Of a DNA stretch of 14,839 bases, positions 1 through 7,364 are shown one piece after another. Every line of letters begins with the position of its first letter. The stretch's first letter is position 1. The stretch is from contig CANREU010000024.1 in the NCBI GenBank assembly GCA_947629725.1, positions 1 to 14,839 on the forward strand, in the 5' to 3' direction. The notes beneath the pieces are model-generated. The model searched no databases, had not been told where the DNA came from, and saw only the letters and a list, made by a program, of their open reading frames with translations. Source of the stretch: an uncultured Clostridia bacterium (GTDB lineage Bacteria > Bacillota > Clostridia > Christensenellales > Borkfalkiaceae). The translations under genes were made by a program, and so were the position numbers.

Positions 1-188
1 ATAAGGCGGTGCGTCTCACGAACGCCCTCTTCGAGCGGGGCAAGATCTCCCGTATCTCCCTTACGGGCGACTACTATTATTCCTACAATTCCATAAACTG
101 GGACGAAATGTATCTCACCGAGGCGAAGCGGGCGAAGGAAGTCGTCGCCCCCGCCATGAGTGTCAGCGTATTTACAATCGAGTTATAA
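1..188 (+). CDS. C-terminal end of a protein cut by the window start, probably a GH51-like arabinofuranosidase
   Basis: An open frame (first full codon at 3) runs to TAA at 186-188 and gives about 61 residues. The segment 'LTGDYYYSYNS' followed by 'APAMSVSVFTIEL' resembles the last beta-strands of GH51 arabinofuranosidases, which commonly read 'GD..NAYNS..' and end in '..P.SVTVL.L'. The next gene, nine bases downstream, is a clear GH51 enzyme, which supports tandem GH51 paralogues. The catalytic domain lies outside the window, so the family call is inference from a short tail; the reading frame itself is well supported by codon use and by the ribosome binding site that follows at once. Confidence 0.6.
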   Translation, partial: KAVRLTNALFERGKISRISLTGDYYYSYNSINWDEMYLTEAKRAKEVVAPAMSVSVFTIEL

Positions 189-197
189 GGAGGAAGC

Positions 198-2087
198 ATG
201 AAAAAGGCGGTGATCGGAGTGATGGTGCTTGCAAGCGTGATGGCTCTCTCGGCGTGCGGCGGCGGAGGCAAGGAGAAAGAACCTACCCCCGAAAAGCCGA
301 AGGCGGACTATGTGTACGATACCGTGCTCCTGCCCGAGCGCAAGAGCGAGGTCTCGCCCTTCATCTACGGCGAGTTCCTCGAGCACATCCACGGCTGTAT
401 CTACAACGTCATTTGGTCGGAACTCATCAAGGACAGGAAATTCTACTACGCCCCCGGCGAAGCGGGTCTCTCCCCGTGGAAAGTAAGCGGCGACGTGGAA
501 AGTTCCGACGAGTGCTATTCGGACAACGGGCACTGCGCGGTCCTCAAAGAGGGCGGGAGCATCTCGATGGAGCTCGACCTCCCCGCGGGGGATCTCACGG
601 GCTACTTCTATGCGGACGGCACGGGCACGGTGGAGGTCTCCGTCGGCGGCGACAAAAAGGAGATCGCCGTCTCGGGCGCCTTCAAAAAATACACCTACGC
701 CGCGGCGGGGGAGGGCGGCAAGCAGACCGTCTCCTTCACCTGCAAGAGCGGTAGCGTCAAGCTCGACAGTCTCTCCCTCATGCCCGCGGACAATATTCAC
801 GGCATGCGGAAGGATTCTCTCGACGCGATGAAGGAGCTTGCCGGCACGGTGTACCGCTGGCCGGGCGGCAACTTCGTCTCGGGGTACGACTGGGAGGACG
901 GCGTGGGGGACATCGACAAGCGTCCCAGCAAGCGCAACGCCGCATGGTTCGCCGACAACGGCGTCGCGGCGGATAAGGCCCTCCTCGCGAAGAACAACTT
1001 CTACGATCTCATCGAGCCGAACGACATGGGCACCGAGGAGTTCCTCGCCATGTGCGAATACATCGGCGCAACGCCCTACCTTGCCGTGAACACTGGCTCG
1101 CGGAGCGCACAGCCGAAGGAGTCGGGCGCGGACCTCGTGGAGTACTGCAACGGCGCCGCAACGACCGTGCAGGGCGCCCGCCGCGCGGCAAACGGGCATG
1201 CGGAGCCCTACAACGTGAAATATTGGTGCGTCGGCAACGAGATGCAGGGGGATTGGCAGATCGGGCACATGAGCTCGGGCGAATACGTCAAGGTCCACAA
1301 CGCCTTTGCCGAGGCGATGCGCGCGGTGGACGACAGCATCGTCCTCACGGGCTGCGGCGACAACTGCACCTCGTGGACGGAGTCCATGTTCGCCTCCTGC
1401 GCAAAGAATCTCGACCTCATCGGCGAGCACCTCTATGAGCCGAGCATGAATTCCTATTCGCCCGCGGAACACATGCAGGCGATCAAGAACAACCTCGACA
1501 TGCGCATCAAGAACCACCGCGACCTCCTCGAAGAGTTTGAGGACGCCTCGCACGTGAAGATCGCCTTCGATGAGTACAACTACCTCTGGAAGACGAATGC
1601 GACCTTGCGCGACGCGCTCGGGATCGGCGCCGCCCTCAACATGTTCATCGAGAATGCGGACGTCGTCGCGATGGCGAACTATTCGGACGCCATCTTCACC
1701 TCGACCCGCAACGCCCCCGGCGCGATCTACGCAAAACTCACGGGAGGGACGACTTTCTCGCCCGTGGGGGAGGTCCTCAAGGCCTACGCGAAGAACATGC
1801 AGCCCTATCAGGCGGCGGTCACCGTCCGCCAGACGGACAGGGATACCCGCATCGACGCGCAGGCGACCGTCTCCGAAGACGGGAAGACGATAACGTTCTC
1901 TATCGTCAATCCCTCGGAGAAGACGGTGGAGATCAACGTGAAGACCCCCGGGAAGGCCCTCCGCGCGATCTCGGTGTCCGGGACCGATCCCTTCGGGACG
2001 ACGGCGGCCGTGGAGACGACGGAGTCTCCCGCCTATCTCGTCTCCAAACCCTTGAGCATCATGCTCGTCGTCTATCAAATCGGTTGA
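198..2087 (+). CDS. Lipoprotein GH51 alpha-L-arabinofuranosidase
   Basis: Predicted to release terminal alpha-L-arabinofuranosyl residues from arabinan or arabinoxylan on the outer face of the membrane. Residues 1-20 form a lipoprotein signal with lipobox LSAC (Cys20). The GH51 signature follows: 'FIYGEFLEHIHGCIYNVIW' (55-73), 'YRWPGGNFVSGYDW' (219-232), 'WCVGNEMQG' (343-351) with acid/base Glu348, and 'IAFDEYNYLW' (455-464) with nucleophile Glu459. The segment from about 470 to 629 is the C-terminal beta domain. At 629 residues it is longer than cytoplasmic AbfA enzymes (about 500), partly through the signal and an insert at roughly 95-195 that looks like a small carbohydrate-binding beta domain. 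The start is fixed by AAGGAGG at 187-193 just before ATG. It is probably co-transcribed with the partial gene upstream and the lipoproteins downstream. GH51 also contains some endoglucanases, but the arabinofuranosidase call fits best. Confidence 0.92.
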   Translation: MKKAVIGVMVLASVMALSACGGGGKEKEPTPEKPKADYVYDTVLLPERKSEVSPFIYGEFLEHIHGCIYNVIWSELIKDRKFYYAPGEAGLSPWKVSGDVESSDECYSDNGHCAVLKEGGSISMELDLPAGDLTGYFYADGTGTVEVSVGGDKKEIAVSGAFKKYTYAAAGEGGKQTVSFTCKSGSVKLDSLSLMPADNIHGMRKDSLDAMKELAGTVYRWPGGNFVSGYDWEDGVGDIDKRPSKRNAAWFADNGVAADKALLAKNNFYDLIEPNDMGTEEFLAMCEYIGATPYLAVNTGSRSAQPKESGADLVEYCNGAATTVQGARRAANGHAEPYNVKYWCVGNEMQGDWQIGHMSSGEYVKVHNAFAEAMRAVDDSIVLTGCGDNCTSWTESMFASCAKNLDLIGEHLYEPSMNSYSPAEHMQAIKNNLDMRIKNHRDLLEEFEDASHVKIAFDEYNYLWKTNATLRDALGIGAALNMFIENADVVAMANYSDAIFTSTRNAPGAIYAKLTGGTTFSPVGEVLKAYAKNMQPYQAAVTVRQTDRDTRIDAQATVSEDGKTITFSIVNPSEKTVEINVKTPGKALRAISVSGTDPFGTTAAVETTESPAYLVSKPLSIMLVVYQIG

Positions 2088-2133
2088 GCCGGGTCCGCCC
2101 GCTTGACATAAAAAATTTTTAAGGGAGGAACTT

Positions 2134-2967
2134 ATGAAAAAGTTCATCACAGTGTTGCTGCCTTTAACCCTCGGCGTTGCTTGTCTCGCGACCTTCGCTG
2201 CGTGCGATCAGGGCGAGAAAGAACCCGAACCCACCCAACCCGTCGTTGAGAACGTCACGGACAAAGAGTTCACGGGATGGGGGACCTACACGGGCGAACT
2301 CACCGACGGCAAGCCCACGGGCACCGGCAAACTCGTCACCGCCGAATACACCTATGAGGGGACCTTCTCGGGCGTGTTCGCCGTCACGGGCACGGGCGTC
2401 CTCACCTACACGAGCGGCGAAGCGAACGGCGACGTCTCGCGCGGCACGTTTGTAAAGGGCAATCTCGAGGGCTACGGCGTGAAGGAGTTCAGCTCGGGCT
2501 GCGTCGGCATCGGCTATTGGAAGAACAACCTTCTCGACGGCAAGGGGTACTTCTGCTGGCCGCAGGGGAACGGCGGCTGGGATTGGTACTACGGCGACTG
2601 GGAAGCAATGGTCCGCAAGGGCACCGGTATGTATCAGTTCAACAACGGCTGCTGGTACAAAGGCGAATTCAACGATTGGATCAACGGTACGGGCGAATTC
2701 CATTGGAACAATGGCGACTGGTATGAAGGCGAACTTGCCGGCGCGAAAGCGCAGGGGCACGGCACGAAGCACTTCAACAACGGCAACTATTGGACGGGCG
2801 AATTTGAGGATGAACAGCCCAAGAAGGGCACCTATGGCTACGGTCAGATGGACGGCACCAAAGGCTACATTTACATCAAACCCGACAACGGCGCATGGGA
2901 TTGGTACACCGGCGACGTTGAGGGCGTAGGCCATGTCACGAACGGGCAGCCCGACGCGGCGGAATAA
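2134..2967 (+). CDS. MORN-repeat lipoprotein 1
   Basis: Secreted lipoprotein made almost wholly of MORN repeats. Residues 1-24 are a signal peptide with lipobox FAAC (Cys24), then a Pro/Glu linker to about 45. Eight or nine repeats of the type 'Y.G....G...G.G' follow at roughly 48-70, 73-95, 101-122, 126-148, 151-172, 174-195, 197-218 and 220-237. Two aromatic segments, 'GGWDWYYGDWE' (147-157) and 'GAWDWYTGDVE' (253-263), look like an internal duplication. MORN repeats form elongated beta-hairpin strips; in this exported setting they may bind glycan, lipid or a partner protein, but no activity can be assigned. The start follows GGGAGGA at 2122-2128. The gene sits between the GH51 enzyme and a second MORN lipoprotein, 25 bases from the latter. 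Confidence 0.88.
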   Translation: MKKFITVLLPLTLGVACLATFAACDQGEKEPEPTQPVVENVTDKEFTGWGTYTGELTDGKPTGTGKLVTAEYTYEGTFSGVFAVTGTGVLTYTSGEANGDVSRGTFVKGNLEGYGVKEFSSGCVGIGYWKNNLLDGKGYFCWPQGNGGWDWYYGDWEAMVRKGTGMYQFNNGCWYKGEFNDWINGTGEFHWNNGDWYEGELAGAKAQGHGTKHFNNGNYWTGEFEDEQPKKGTYGYGQMDGTKGYIYIKPDNGAWDWYTGDVEGVGHVTNGQPDAAE

Positions 2968-2992
2968 GCACGAAACGGTATAAGGAGGGAGC

Positions 2993-3943
2993 ATGAAAAA
3001 ATTATCTCTCATCATGGCGTCGGCGCTTGCGCTCTGCACCGTGGGCATGGCGCTCGCGGGCTGCGGCGAGGGCGGTGAAAAGACCCTCACCCTCGAGGAC
3101 GGCAACGTCTACGTCGGGCAGGTGAAGGACGGCGTCCCGAACGGGACAGGCACCCTCACCGACTATCTCGGCAGCGAGTGGAAGGGCAACTTCGTCGACG
3201 GCAAGCTCGAGGGCTACGGCACCTATCTCGGGTACGACCTCACCGAGTACGAGGGCTTCTTCAAGAACGGTCTGTTCGAGGGGTACGGCCATCGGATCGG
3301 CGCGAACGGCGACGACTTCACGGGCATGTTCTCGGGCGGCAAGGCGAACGGCGTCGGCAGAATGGAATACACCACCATGTGCATCTATGAGGGCGGCTGG
3401 AAAGACGACTACATGGACGGCATGGGCTGGATGACATGGCCCGTCGGCGACATCTACTTTGGCCAGTGGATCGAGGGGCAGCCCGCAGGATTCGGCTGCA
3501 AGCTCTTCTACGCGACCGACGTCGGCAGTGTGAAGGATAACTACGAGACCTACAACATCTATGTCGGCAACATGGATAACAACCAAATGCACGGGTGGGG
3601 GATCATGAAGTTCTACACCGCGGGCATCTACATGGGCAAGTGGGACAAGGGCATCCGCGACGACGACAACGGCATCTACTACTTTGAAGAGAAGGCGGGC
3701 ATGCGCGAAGTCAAGTTCATCGGCGCGTTCTCCAAGTCCAAGAACAACGGCTGGATCTGGGGCGAAGGCACCATGTACTACAACGACGGCACGAGCGTCT
3801 CGGGTACGTGGGAAGGCATCACATGCACAAACCAGCACGAGCTGGGGCATGTCGACCCCGCGGCGCTTGCGGCAGAGCGCGCGAGCGTGAACGCGCAGAT
3901 CGTTTCCAACGAATATTACGCGGGAGCGATCAACGCAGGCTAA
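2993..3943 (+). CDS. MORN-repeat lipoprotein 2
   Basis: Second exported MORN protein, a paralogue in architecture but not a close copy of its neighbour. Signal peptide 1-24 has lipobox LAGC (Cys24). Repeats begin almost at once, at about 40-60, 63-83, 86-106, 109-129, 132-152, 155-175, 190-210, 213-233 and 241-264, with 'Y.G.W.DG...G.G' spacing. The C-terminal 45 residues (about 272-316) are not repeats and are Ala/Glu-rich, perhaps a helical cap. The start is set by AAGGAGGGAGC at 2982-2992. It probably works with the preceding MORN protein at the cell surface, for example as a scaffold or ligand-capture pair beside the hydrolases; that role is inference. A perfect 11-bp hairpin follows the stop codon. 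Confidence 0.87.
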   Translation: MKKLSLIMASALALCTVGMALAGCGEGGEKTLTLEDGNVYVGQVKDGVPNGTGTLTDYLGSEWKGNFVDGKLEGYGTYLGYDLTEYEGFFKNGLFEGYGHRIGANGDDFTGMFSGGKANGVGRMEYTTMCIYEGGWKDDYMDGMGWMTWPVGDIYFGQWIEGQPAGFGCKLFYATDVGSVKDNYETYNIYVGNMDNNQMHGWGIMKFYTAGIYMGKWDKGIRDDDNGIYYFEEKAGMREVKFIGAFSKSKNNGWIWGEGTMYYNDGTSVSGTWEGITCTNQHELGHVDPAALAAERASVNAQIVSNEYYAGAINAG

Positions 3944-3953
3944 GGCAAAGGGA

Positions 3954-3980
3954 GCGGGAAAGGCATTGCGCCTTTCCCGC
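3954..3980 (+). promoter_or_regulatory. Perfect 11-bp hairpin between MORN lipoprotein 2 and the esterase gene
   Basis: GCGGGAAAGGC (3954-3964) and its exact complement GCCTTTCCCGC (3970-3980) flank a five-base loop, ATTGC. No U-tract follows, and the esterase ribosome binding site (AAGGAG, 3989-3994) begins nine bases later, so a full terminator is unlikely. It could stabilise or process the mRNA, attenuate expression, or be a palindromic operator. Confidence 0.7.
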
Positions 3981-3999
3981 AGTCCCGTAAGGAGAAACC

Positions 4000-4674
4000 A
4001 TGAAAAAGAAACTATCCCTTCTTTTGTGCGCCGCTCTCGTTTTATGCGCCGCCTTCGGGCTCGCGGCATGCGGCAAGAAAGAAGATCCCGAGCCCGCCCC
4101 GAAGGTCGAGCGGACCCTCCTCATCGGAGACTCCCTCTTCGACCTTTGGAAGTCCGCCTATCAAGAGGACTTAAAAGGGCTCCCCAACCTCGATAACATC
4201 GCGGTCGGCGGCACGCACAGCGCCTATTGGAAGAGCGGCAGCAAACTCATCCAGCGGGCGCAGCCCACCACCCTCATCATCTCGATCGGGACCAACAATA
4301 TCGCCGATCTTCACCAAACGGGGCAGGAGGCCGCGGAGGGGGAGAACGGCATTCAGGCGATGCTCGAAACTTTGCACGGGGTCGCTCCCGATTGCCATAT
4401 GTATCTTCTCACGATCAACATCTGCGGGGAGAATATCCGCTGGAACGCCCGCGAGGAGATCGAGACGTGCAACCGTCTCATGCGCACCTATTGCTCGGAT
4501 AAGGATTGGGTGGAGACGATCGAGACGGAGCACCTCTTTTACGACGACGACAACTACGAGGAGAAGCCGAACGCGGAATATTTCGTAAGCGACTATCTCC
4601 ACTTCTCCCGCAAGGGATATGTGCGCCTCACCGAAGTCATGCGCGAAGCGCTCGGACTTTCGGAAAACGCTTGA
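4000..4674 (+). CDS. Lipoprotein SGNH/GDSL-family esterase
   Basis: Predicted extracellular serine esterase of the SGNH fold, probably removing acetyl or other acyl groups from polysaccharide. Lipoprotein signal 1-24 has lipobox LAAC (Cys24). Block I 'LIGDSLFD' (41-48) carries nucleophile Ser45, block II is 'NIAVGGTHS' (66-74) with Gly71, block III 'IGTNN' (96-100) carries the oxyanion Asn, and block V 'DYLHFSRKGY' (198-207) supplies Asp198 and His201. All four SGNH blocks are therefore present, and 224 residues is normal for the fold. AAGGAG at 3989-3994 sets the start. The GH32 start codon lies four bases after its TGA, which suggests coupling. The exact substrate is not visible in sequence; the hydrolase neighbours favour a carbohydrate esterase. 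Confidence 0.9.
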   Translation: MKKKLSLLLCAALVLCAAFGLAACGKKEDPEPAPKVERTLLIGDSLFDLWKSAYQEDLKGLPNLDNIAVGGTHSAYWKSGSKLIQRAQPTTLIISIGTNNIADLHQTGQEAAEGENGIQAMLETLHGVAPDCHMYLLTINICGENIRWNAREEIETCNRLMRTYCSDKDWVETIETEHLFYDDDNYEEKPNAEYFVSDYLHFSRKGYVRLTEVMREALGLSENA

Positions 4675-4678
4675 AAAA

Positions 4679-5905
4679 ATGGCGAAAATCGGTTATGATA
4701 GAGGAAGGCGCCGCCGCGCGCGGCGGGTGTGCACGGCGTTTGTGCTGTGCGCCCTGTTCGCGCTGTGCGGGTGCGCGCCGAAAGGAGGTACCGTGAAATA
4801 CACCGAGAGCGAAGCGGTGAAAGAGGCAAATGCCTACATTTCCGCGCACAAGGCGGAAGTGAACGATCTCTACCGCGGCAACTATCACCTGAACCCCGAG
4901 GTCGGCTGGATGAACGACCCGAACGGCTTCATCTACTTCAAGGGACAGTATCACCTGTTCTATCAGAACGATCCCTTCCACACCGAGAACATCCTCGCGG
5001 GGTGGAGCCATGCCGTGAGCGACGACCTCGTCACATGGAAACAGCTCGGCGCGGCGATCCGCCCCGACCACGATTACGACGCGGACGGGTGCTGGTCGGG
5101 CAGCGCCATAGAAAAGGACGGCAGGCTGTATATCCTCTACACGGGGCATTACATGCGGAACGGCGTCCGCCTCGAGACGCAGAACCTCGCCTGGTCGGAC
5201 GACGGGATCGTCTTCCACAAGTACGAGGGCAACCCCGTCATCGGCCCCGACCTCGTCCCCGAAGGCACCTCCACGGAGGACTTCCGGGACCCTTACGTCT
5301 GGAAACACGGCGATACCTACTACCTCCTCGCAGGCACGATGGAGACGGGGTATGCCAAAGTGCTCCTCTTCAAGTCGAAGGACCTCTTCCACTGGGAATA
5401 TGCGAACACCTTCCTCCGCCGCGCGGGGGCGGGCTTCTGCTGGGAGTGCCCCAACCTCATCCCTTTGGGCGATACCGACCTCTTCGTCGTCTCGCCCGTC
5501 GATTATCCCCACGCCGAACACGCCTTCCACAACTATAATTCCACCGTCTACGCCCTCGGCGAGGTGCTCTACGGCAGCGGCAAGATGTCCGCGGGCGCCT
5601 TCCGCGAAGTGGACTACGGCATCGATTTCTACGCCCCGCAACTCATGAAACGGAGCGAGAAAGAGGCGCTTATGATCGGCTGGCTGAACATGTGGGGGAG
5701 GAGCTATCCCACCTCCGAACTCGGGCACGGCTGGGTCGGCACTATAAGTTTGCCCCGCATCGTCACCGTGGAAAACGGGGTCATGCACCAGCGCCCGATC
5801 GAAGCGCTCGAAAACTACTTCGGCGAGCCCGTGAAGGTGCGCGACACCCTGCGGGGTTCAAAAAATTATGAAAATTTCCGGGGGGGTGCCTCCTTCTCAA
5901 GGTGA
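4679..5905 (+). CDS. GH32 beta-fructosidase lipoprotein, catalytic part, ended early by a frameshift
   Basis: Predicted hydrolase of beta-fructosides (sucrose, levan or inulin type). From ATG 4679 an Arg-rich n-region (8-16), a hydrophobic stretch and lipobox LCGC (Cys32) make a lipoprotein signal. The complete five-bladed catalytic core follows: 'WMNDPNG' (77-83, nucleophile Asp80), 'CWSGSA' (138-143), 'FRDP' (202-205, stabiliser Asp204) and 'WECPNL' (255-260, acid/base Glu256). The frame stops at TGA 5903-5905 just after a run of seven Gs; the missing C-terminal beta-sandwich continues in the -1 frame. ATG 4679 lies four bases after the esterase stop and has no ribosome binding site, so coupling is likely. 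An earlier in-frame ATG (4619) lies inside the esterase gene and was not chosen. GTG 4793 is an alternative start with a strong AAAGGAGG and would give a cytoplasmic form. Confidence 0.88.
   Translation: MAKIGYDRGRRRRARRVCTAFVLCALFALCGCAPKGGTVKYTESEAVKEANAYISAHKAEVNDLYRGNYHLNPEVGWMNDPNGFIYFKGQYHLFYQNDPFHTENILAGWSHAVSDDLVTWKQLGAAIRPDHDYDADGCWSGSAIEKDGRLYILYTGHYMRNGVRLETQNLAWSDDGIVFHKYEGNPVIGPDLVPEGTSTEDFRDPYVWKHGDTYYLLAGTMETGYAKVLLFKSKDLFHWEYANTFLRRAGAGFCWECPNLIPLGDTDLFVVSPVDYPHAEHAFHNYNSTVYALGEVLYGSGKMSAGAFREVDYGIDFYAPQLMKRSEKEALMIGWLNMWGRSYPTSELGHGWVGTISLPRIVTVENGVMHQRPIEALENYFGEPVKVRDTLRGSKNYENFRGGASFSR
4781..4795 (+). promoter_or_regulatory. Strong internal ribosome binding site and GTG start inside the GH32 gene
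   Basis: AAAGGAGG (4781-4788) stands four bases before an in-frame GTG (4793-4795). The site lies just after the codon for the lipobox cysteine, in the codons for Pro-Lys-Gly-Gly-Thr. The upstream ATG at 4679 has no comparable site. Initiation here would yield the enzyme without its export signal. Confidence 0.5.
5880..5886 (+). other. G7 homopolymer at the GH32 frameshift
   Basis: Seven consecutive Gs occur exactly where the GH32 reading frame breaks. With eight Gs (or five) the frame would read on as Arg-Gly-Gly-Cys-Leu-Leu-Leu-Lys-Val-Lys into the C-terminal domain. The cause may be a sequencing or assembly error, a true null allele, slipped-strand phase variation, or -1 ribosomal slippage at G GGG GGT. 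Confidence 0.85.
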
Positions 5906-6276
5906 AGGCAGACCTTTCAAACGCCTCGGCGTTTGCCGTCAACCTCTTCGAGGGGGACGGCGTGCGCCTCACGCTCTCCTACGACAAGGCGGCGGGTGTT
6001 CTTACCCTCGACCGCACGCACGGCGGCGTGCCCGTCCGTTACGACCCGCGCGAACTGTCCCGAGCCTCTATCCGCACCGCGCCCTATAAGACGGACATCC
6101 TCGAGTTTACGGTCTATCTCGACCGCGGGAGCGCCGAATTCTTCTTCGGCGACGGCGAGCTCGTGATGTCTTCCCTCGTCTTCAACGGCGAAGCGGACGG
6201 GATCTCCTTCTCCGCGGAGGGGAGCGCCGTCCTCGAGGCGGAGTGCCGCCCGTTCACGGGCAAAGGGAACGGGTGA
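5902..6276 (+). CDS. GH32 C-terminal beta-sandwich domain, separated by the frameshift
   Basis: About 125 residues in the -1 frame continue the preceding GH32 protein. 'DLSNASAFAVNLFEGDGVRL', 'LDRTHGG' and 'FTVYLDRGSAEFFFGDGELV' match the conserved C-terminal module of GH32 enzymes, where 'D..S.E.F...G' is a hallmark. Homology actually begins upstream of the GTG at 5902, at about 5887 ('CLLLKVKADL'), so this is the second part of one gene rather than an independent one. GTG 5902 overlaps the TGA of the first part and has only a poor ribosome binding site. The joined gene (4679-6276) would encode about 532 residues, a normal GH32 length plus signal. The stop is four bases before the regulator gene. 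Confidence 0.8.
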   Translation: MKADLSNASAFAVNLFEGDGVRLTLSYDKAAGVLTLDRTHGGVPVRYDPRELSRASIRTAPYKTDILEFTVYLDRGSAEFFFGDGELVMSSLVFNGEADGISFSAEGSAVLEAECRPFTGKGNG

Positions 6277-6280
6277 GCGC

Positions 6281-7210
6281 ATGGAAAAGACGAAAGTGGT
6301 GAAAGGGGGCGACTGGGATAGGGTGATGGAGATCGCGATCGCCCTCGCCGCGCCGACCCGTATCGACATCCTTCGCCTCTTGGGGCAGAATTCGATGAGC
6401 GTGAAGGAGATCGCCTTCCAACTCAATATCCCCGTGTCGACCGCTTCGGCGAACATCAAGATGCTCGAAAAGGCAGACCTCGTCCGCTGCTCTTTCCAGC
6501 CGGGCAAGCACGGCTCCATCAAGCTCGTCTCCCTCAAACATGAGGAGGTCGACCTCAAACTCATCAGCGACATCGCCGAACAGCACTTCAACAGCTATAA
6601 GGTGAACATGCCCATCGGCAACTTCTTCGCCTTCGACATCCAGCCCGGCTGCGGCCTCGCCTCCGAGGACGGATTCATCGGGCAGGACGACGTCATCTGG
6701 AGCTTCTACGGCGTCGACCGCGTGCGCGCCCAACTCATCTGGTTCTATTCGGGCTTCCTCGAATACCGCTTTCCGCTCGACTTCGAGTTTGAAAAACTCC
6801 TCTCCGTGCAGTTCTCCCTCGAGCTCTGCTCGGAGGCGCCGGGCTACCGCAACGAATTCCCGAGCGATATTACCTTCTGGATCAACGACACGGAGGTGTG
6901 CGGCTGGACGAGCCCGGGGGACTTCGGAGGCTCCCGCGGGGCATTCACCCCCGAGTGGTGGCCCATCAACTCCACGCAATACGGGGTCCTCAAAAAGATC
7001 TCCGTCACCGACAGCGGGTGCTATCTCGACGACGCGCTCGTGAGCGACTTCACCCTCTCCAAACTCAAAGTGGGCAAAGAGCCCTTCATCTCCTTCAAAG
7101 TGGGGGTGAAACCCACGGCGCACAACGTGGGCGGGATCAACATCTTCGGCGAGAAATTCGGAAATTACGCCCAAAACATCGTCATGAATGTCGAATACGG
7201 CAGGAAATGA
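6281..7210 (+). CDS. ArsR-type winged-helix regulator with C-terminal sensor-like domain
   Basis: Probable transcription factor for the operon. A winged helix-turn-helix spans about 17-85, with 'ALAAPTRIDILRLLG' as the entry helix and 'IPVSTASANIKMLEKADLVR' as recognition helix and wing start. The remaining 220 residues are beta-rich, with 'YRNEFPSDITFWINDTEV', 'GWTSPGDFGGSRG', 'PEWWPINSTQYG' and 'HNVGGINIFGEKFGNYAQ'. From memory these match a family of roughly 300-residue ArsR-like regulators (COG4189-like) often found beside arabinofuranosidase genes in Paenibacillus and Clostridia. The C-terminal domain may sense a sugar. It lacks the metal-site motifs of small ArsR repressors. ATG 6281 lies four bases after the GH32 stop with only a weak GGGTGAG before it, so translation is probably coupled. 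It closes the operon and is followed by a terminator. Confidence 0.8.
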   Translation: MEKTKVVKGGDWDRVMEIAIALAAPTRIDILRLLGQNSMSVKEIAFQLNIPVSTASANIKMLEKADLVRCSFQPGKHGSIKLVSLKHEEVDLKLISDIAEQHFNSYKVNMPIGNFFAFDIQPGCGLASEDGFIGQDDVIWSFYGVDRVRAQLIWFYSGFLEYRFPLDFEFEKLLSVQFSLELCSEAPGYRNEFPSDITFWINDTEVCGWTSPGDFGGSRGAFTPEWWPINSTQYGVLKKISVTDSGCYLDDALVSDFTLSKLKVGKEPFISFKVGVKPTAHNVGGINIFGEKFGNYAQNIVMNVEYGRK

Positions 7211-7228
7211 CGACTTCTTCCCCCTAAT

Positions 7229-7262
7229 AAGGGCCGCGCCCAACGGCGCGGCCCTTCCTTTC
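7229..7262 (+). terminator. Rho-independent terminator of the lipoprotein operon
   Basis: A perfect 12-bp stem, AAGGGCCGCGCC (7229-7240) and GGCGCGGCCCTT (7245-7256), closes on a four-base loop. The downstream tract CCTTTCG is only partly T-rich, but the stem is very strong and begins 18 bases after the regulator stop. Confidence 0.8.
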
Positions 7263-7314
7263 GCCCTCGCTCGTTCCACCTCCTTGCCCTCGCCCTTTAT
7301 ACTTTCAACACTTG

Positions 7315-7352
7315 CCCTCCCCCTGCGTCAGGGGGAGGGGTAGGGGAGGGGG
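7315..7352 (+). repeat. GC-rich hairpin with overlapping G-quadruplex motif
   Basis: CCCTCCCCCTG (7315-7325) pairs perfectly with CAGGGGGAGGG (7329-7339) over a three-base loop. From 7331 to 7352 the + strand reads G5-A-G4-TA-G4-A-G5, a canonical four-run quadruplex motif with one- or two-base loops. The two structures would compete for the same bases. Confidence 0.65.
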
Positions 7353-7364
7353 TCCGCCCACGAT

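Noticed and set aside
2103..2108. TTGACA before the first MORN gene as a -35 box
   Set aside because: No -10 box occurs at a usable spacing; the region 16-18 bases downstream is the ribosome binding site itself.
183..2150. Long - strand open frame of 655 codons opposite the GH51 gene, and similar long antisense frames elsewhere
   Set aside because: They mirror codon structure of high-GC genes on the other strand, are rich in Arg, His, Val and Asp without domains, and lack ribosome binding sites.
4619..4678. Upstream ATG extending the GH32 protein into the esterase gene
   Set aside because: It overlaps the esterase by over 50 bases and would bury the lipoprotein signal 20 residues inside the protein.
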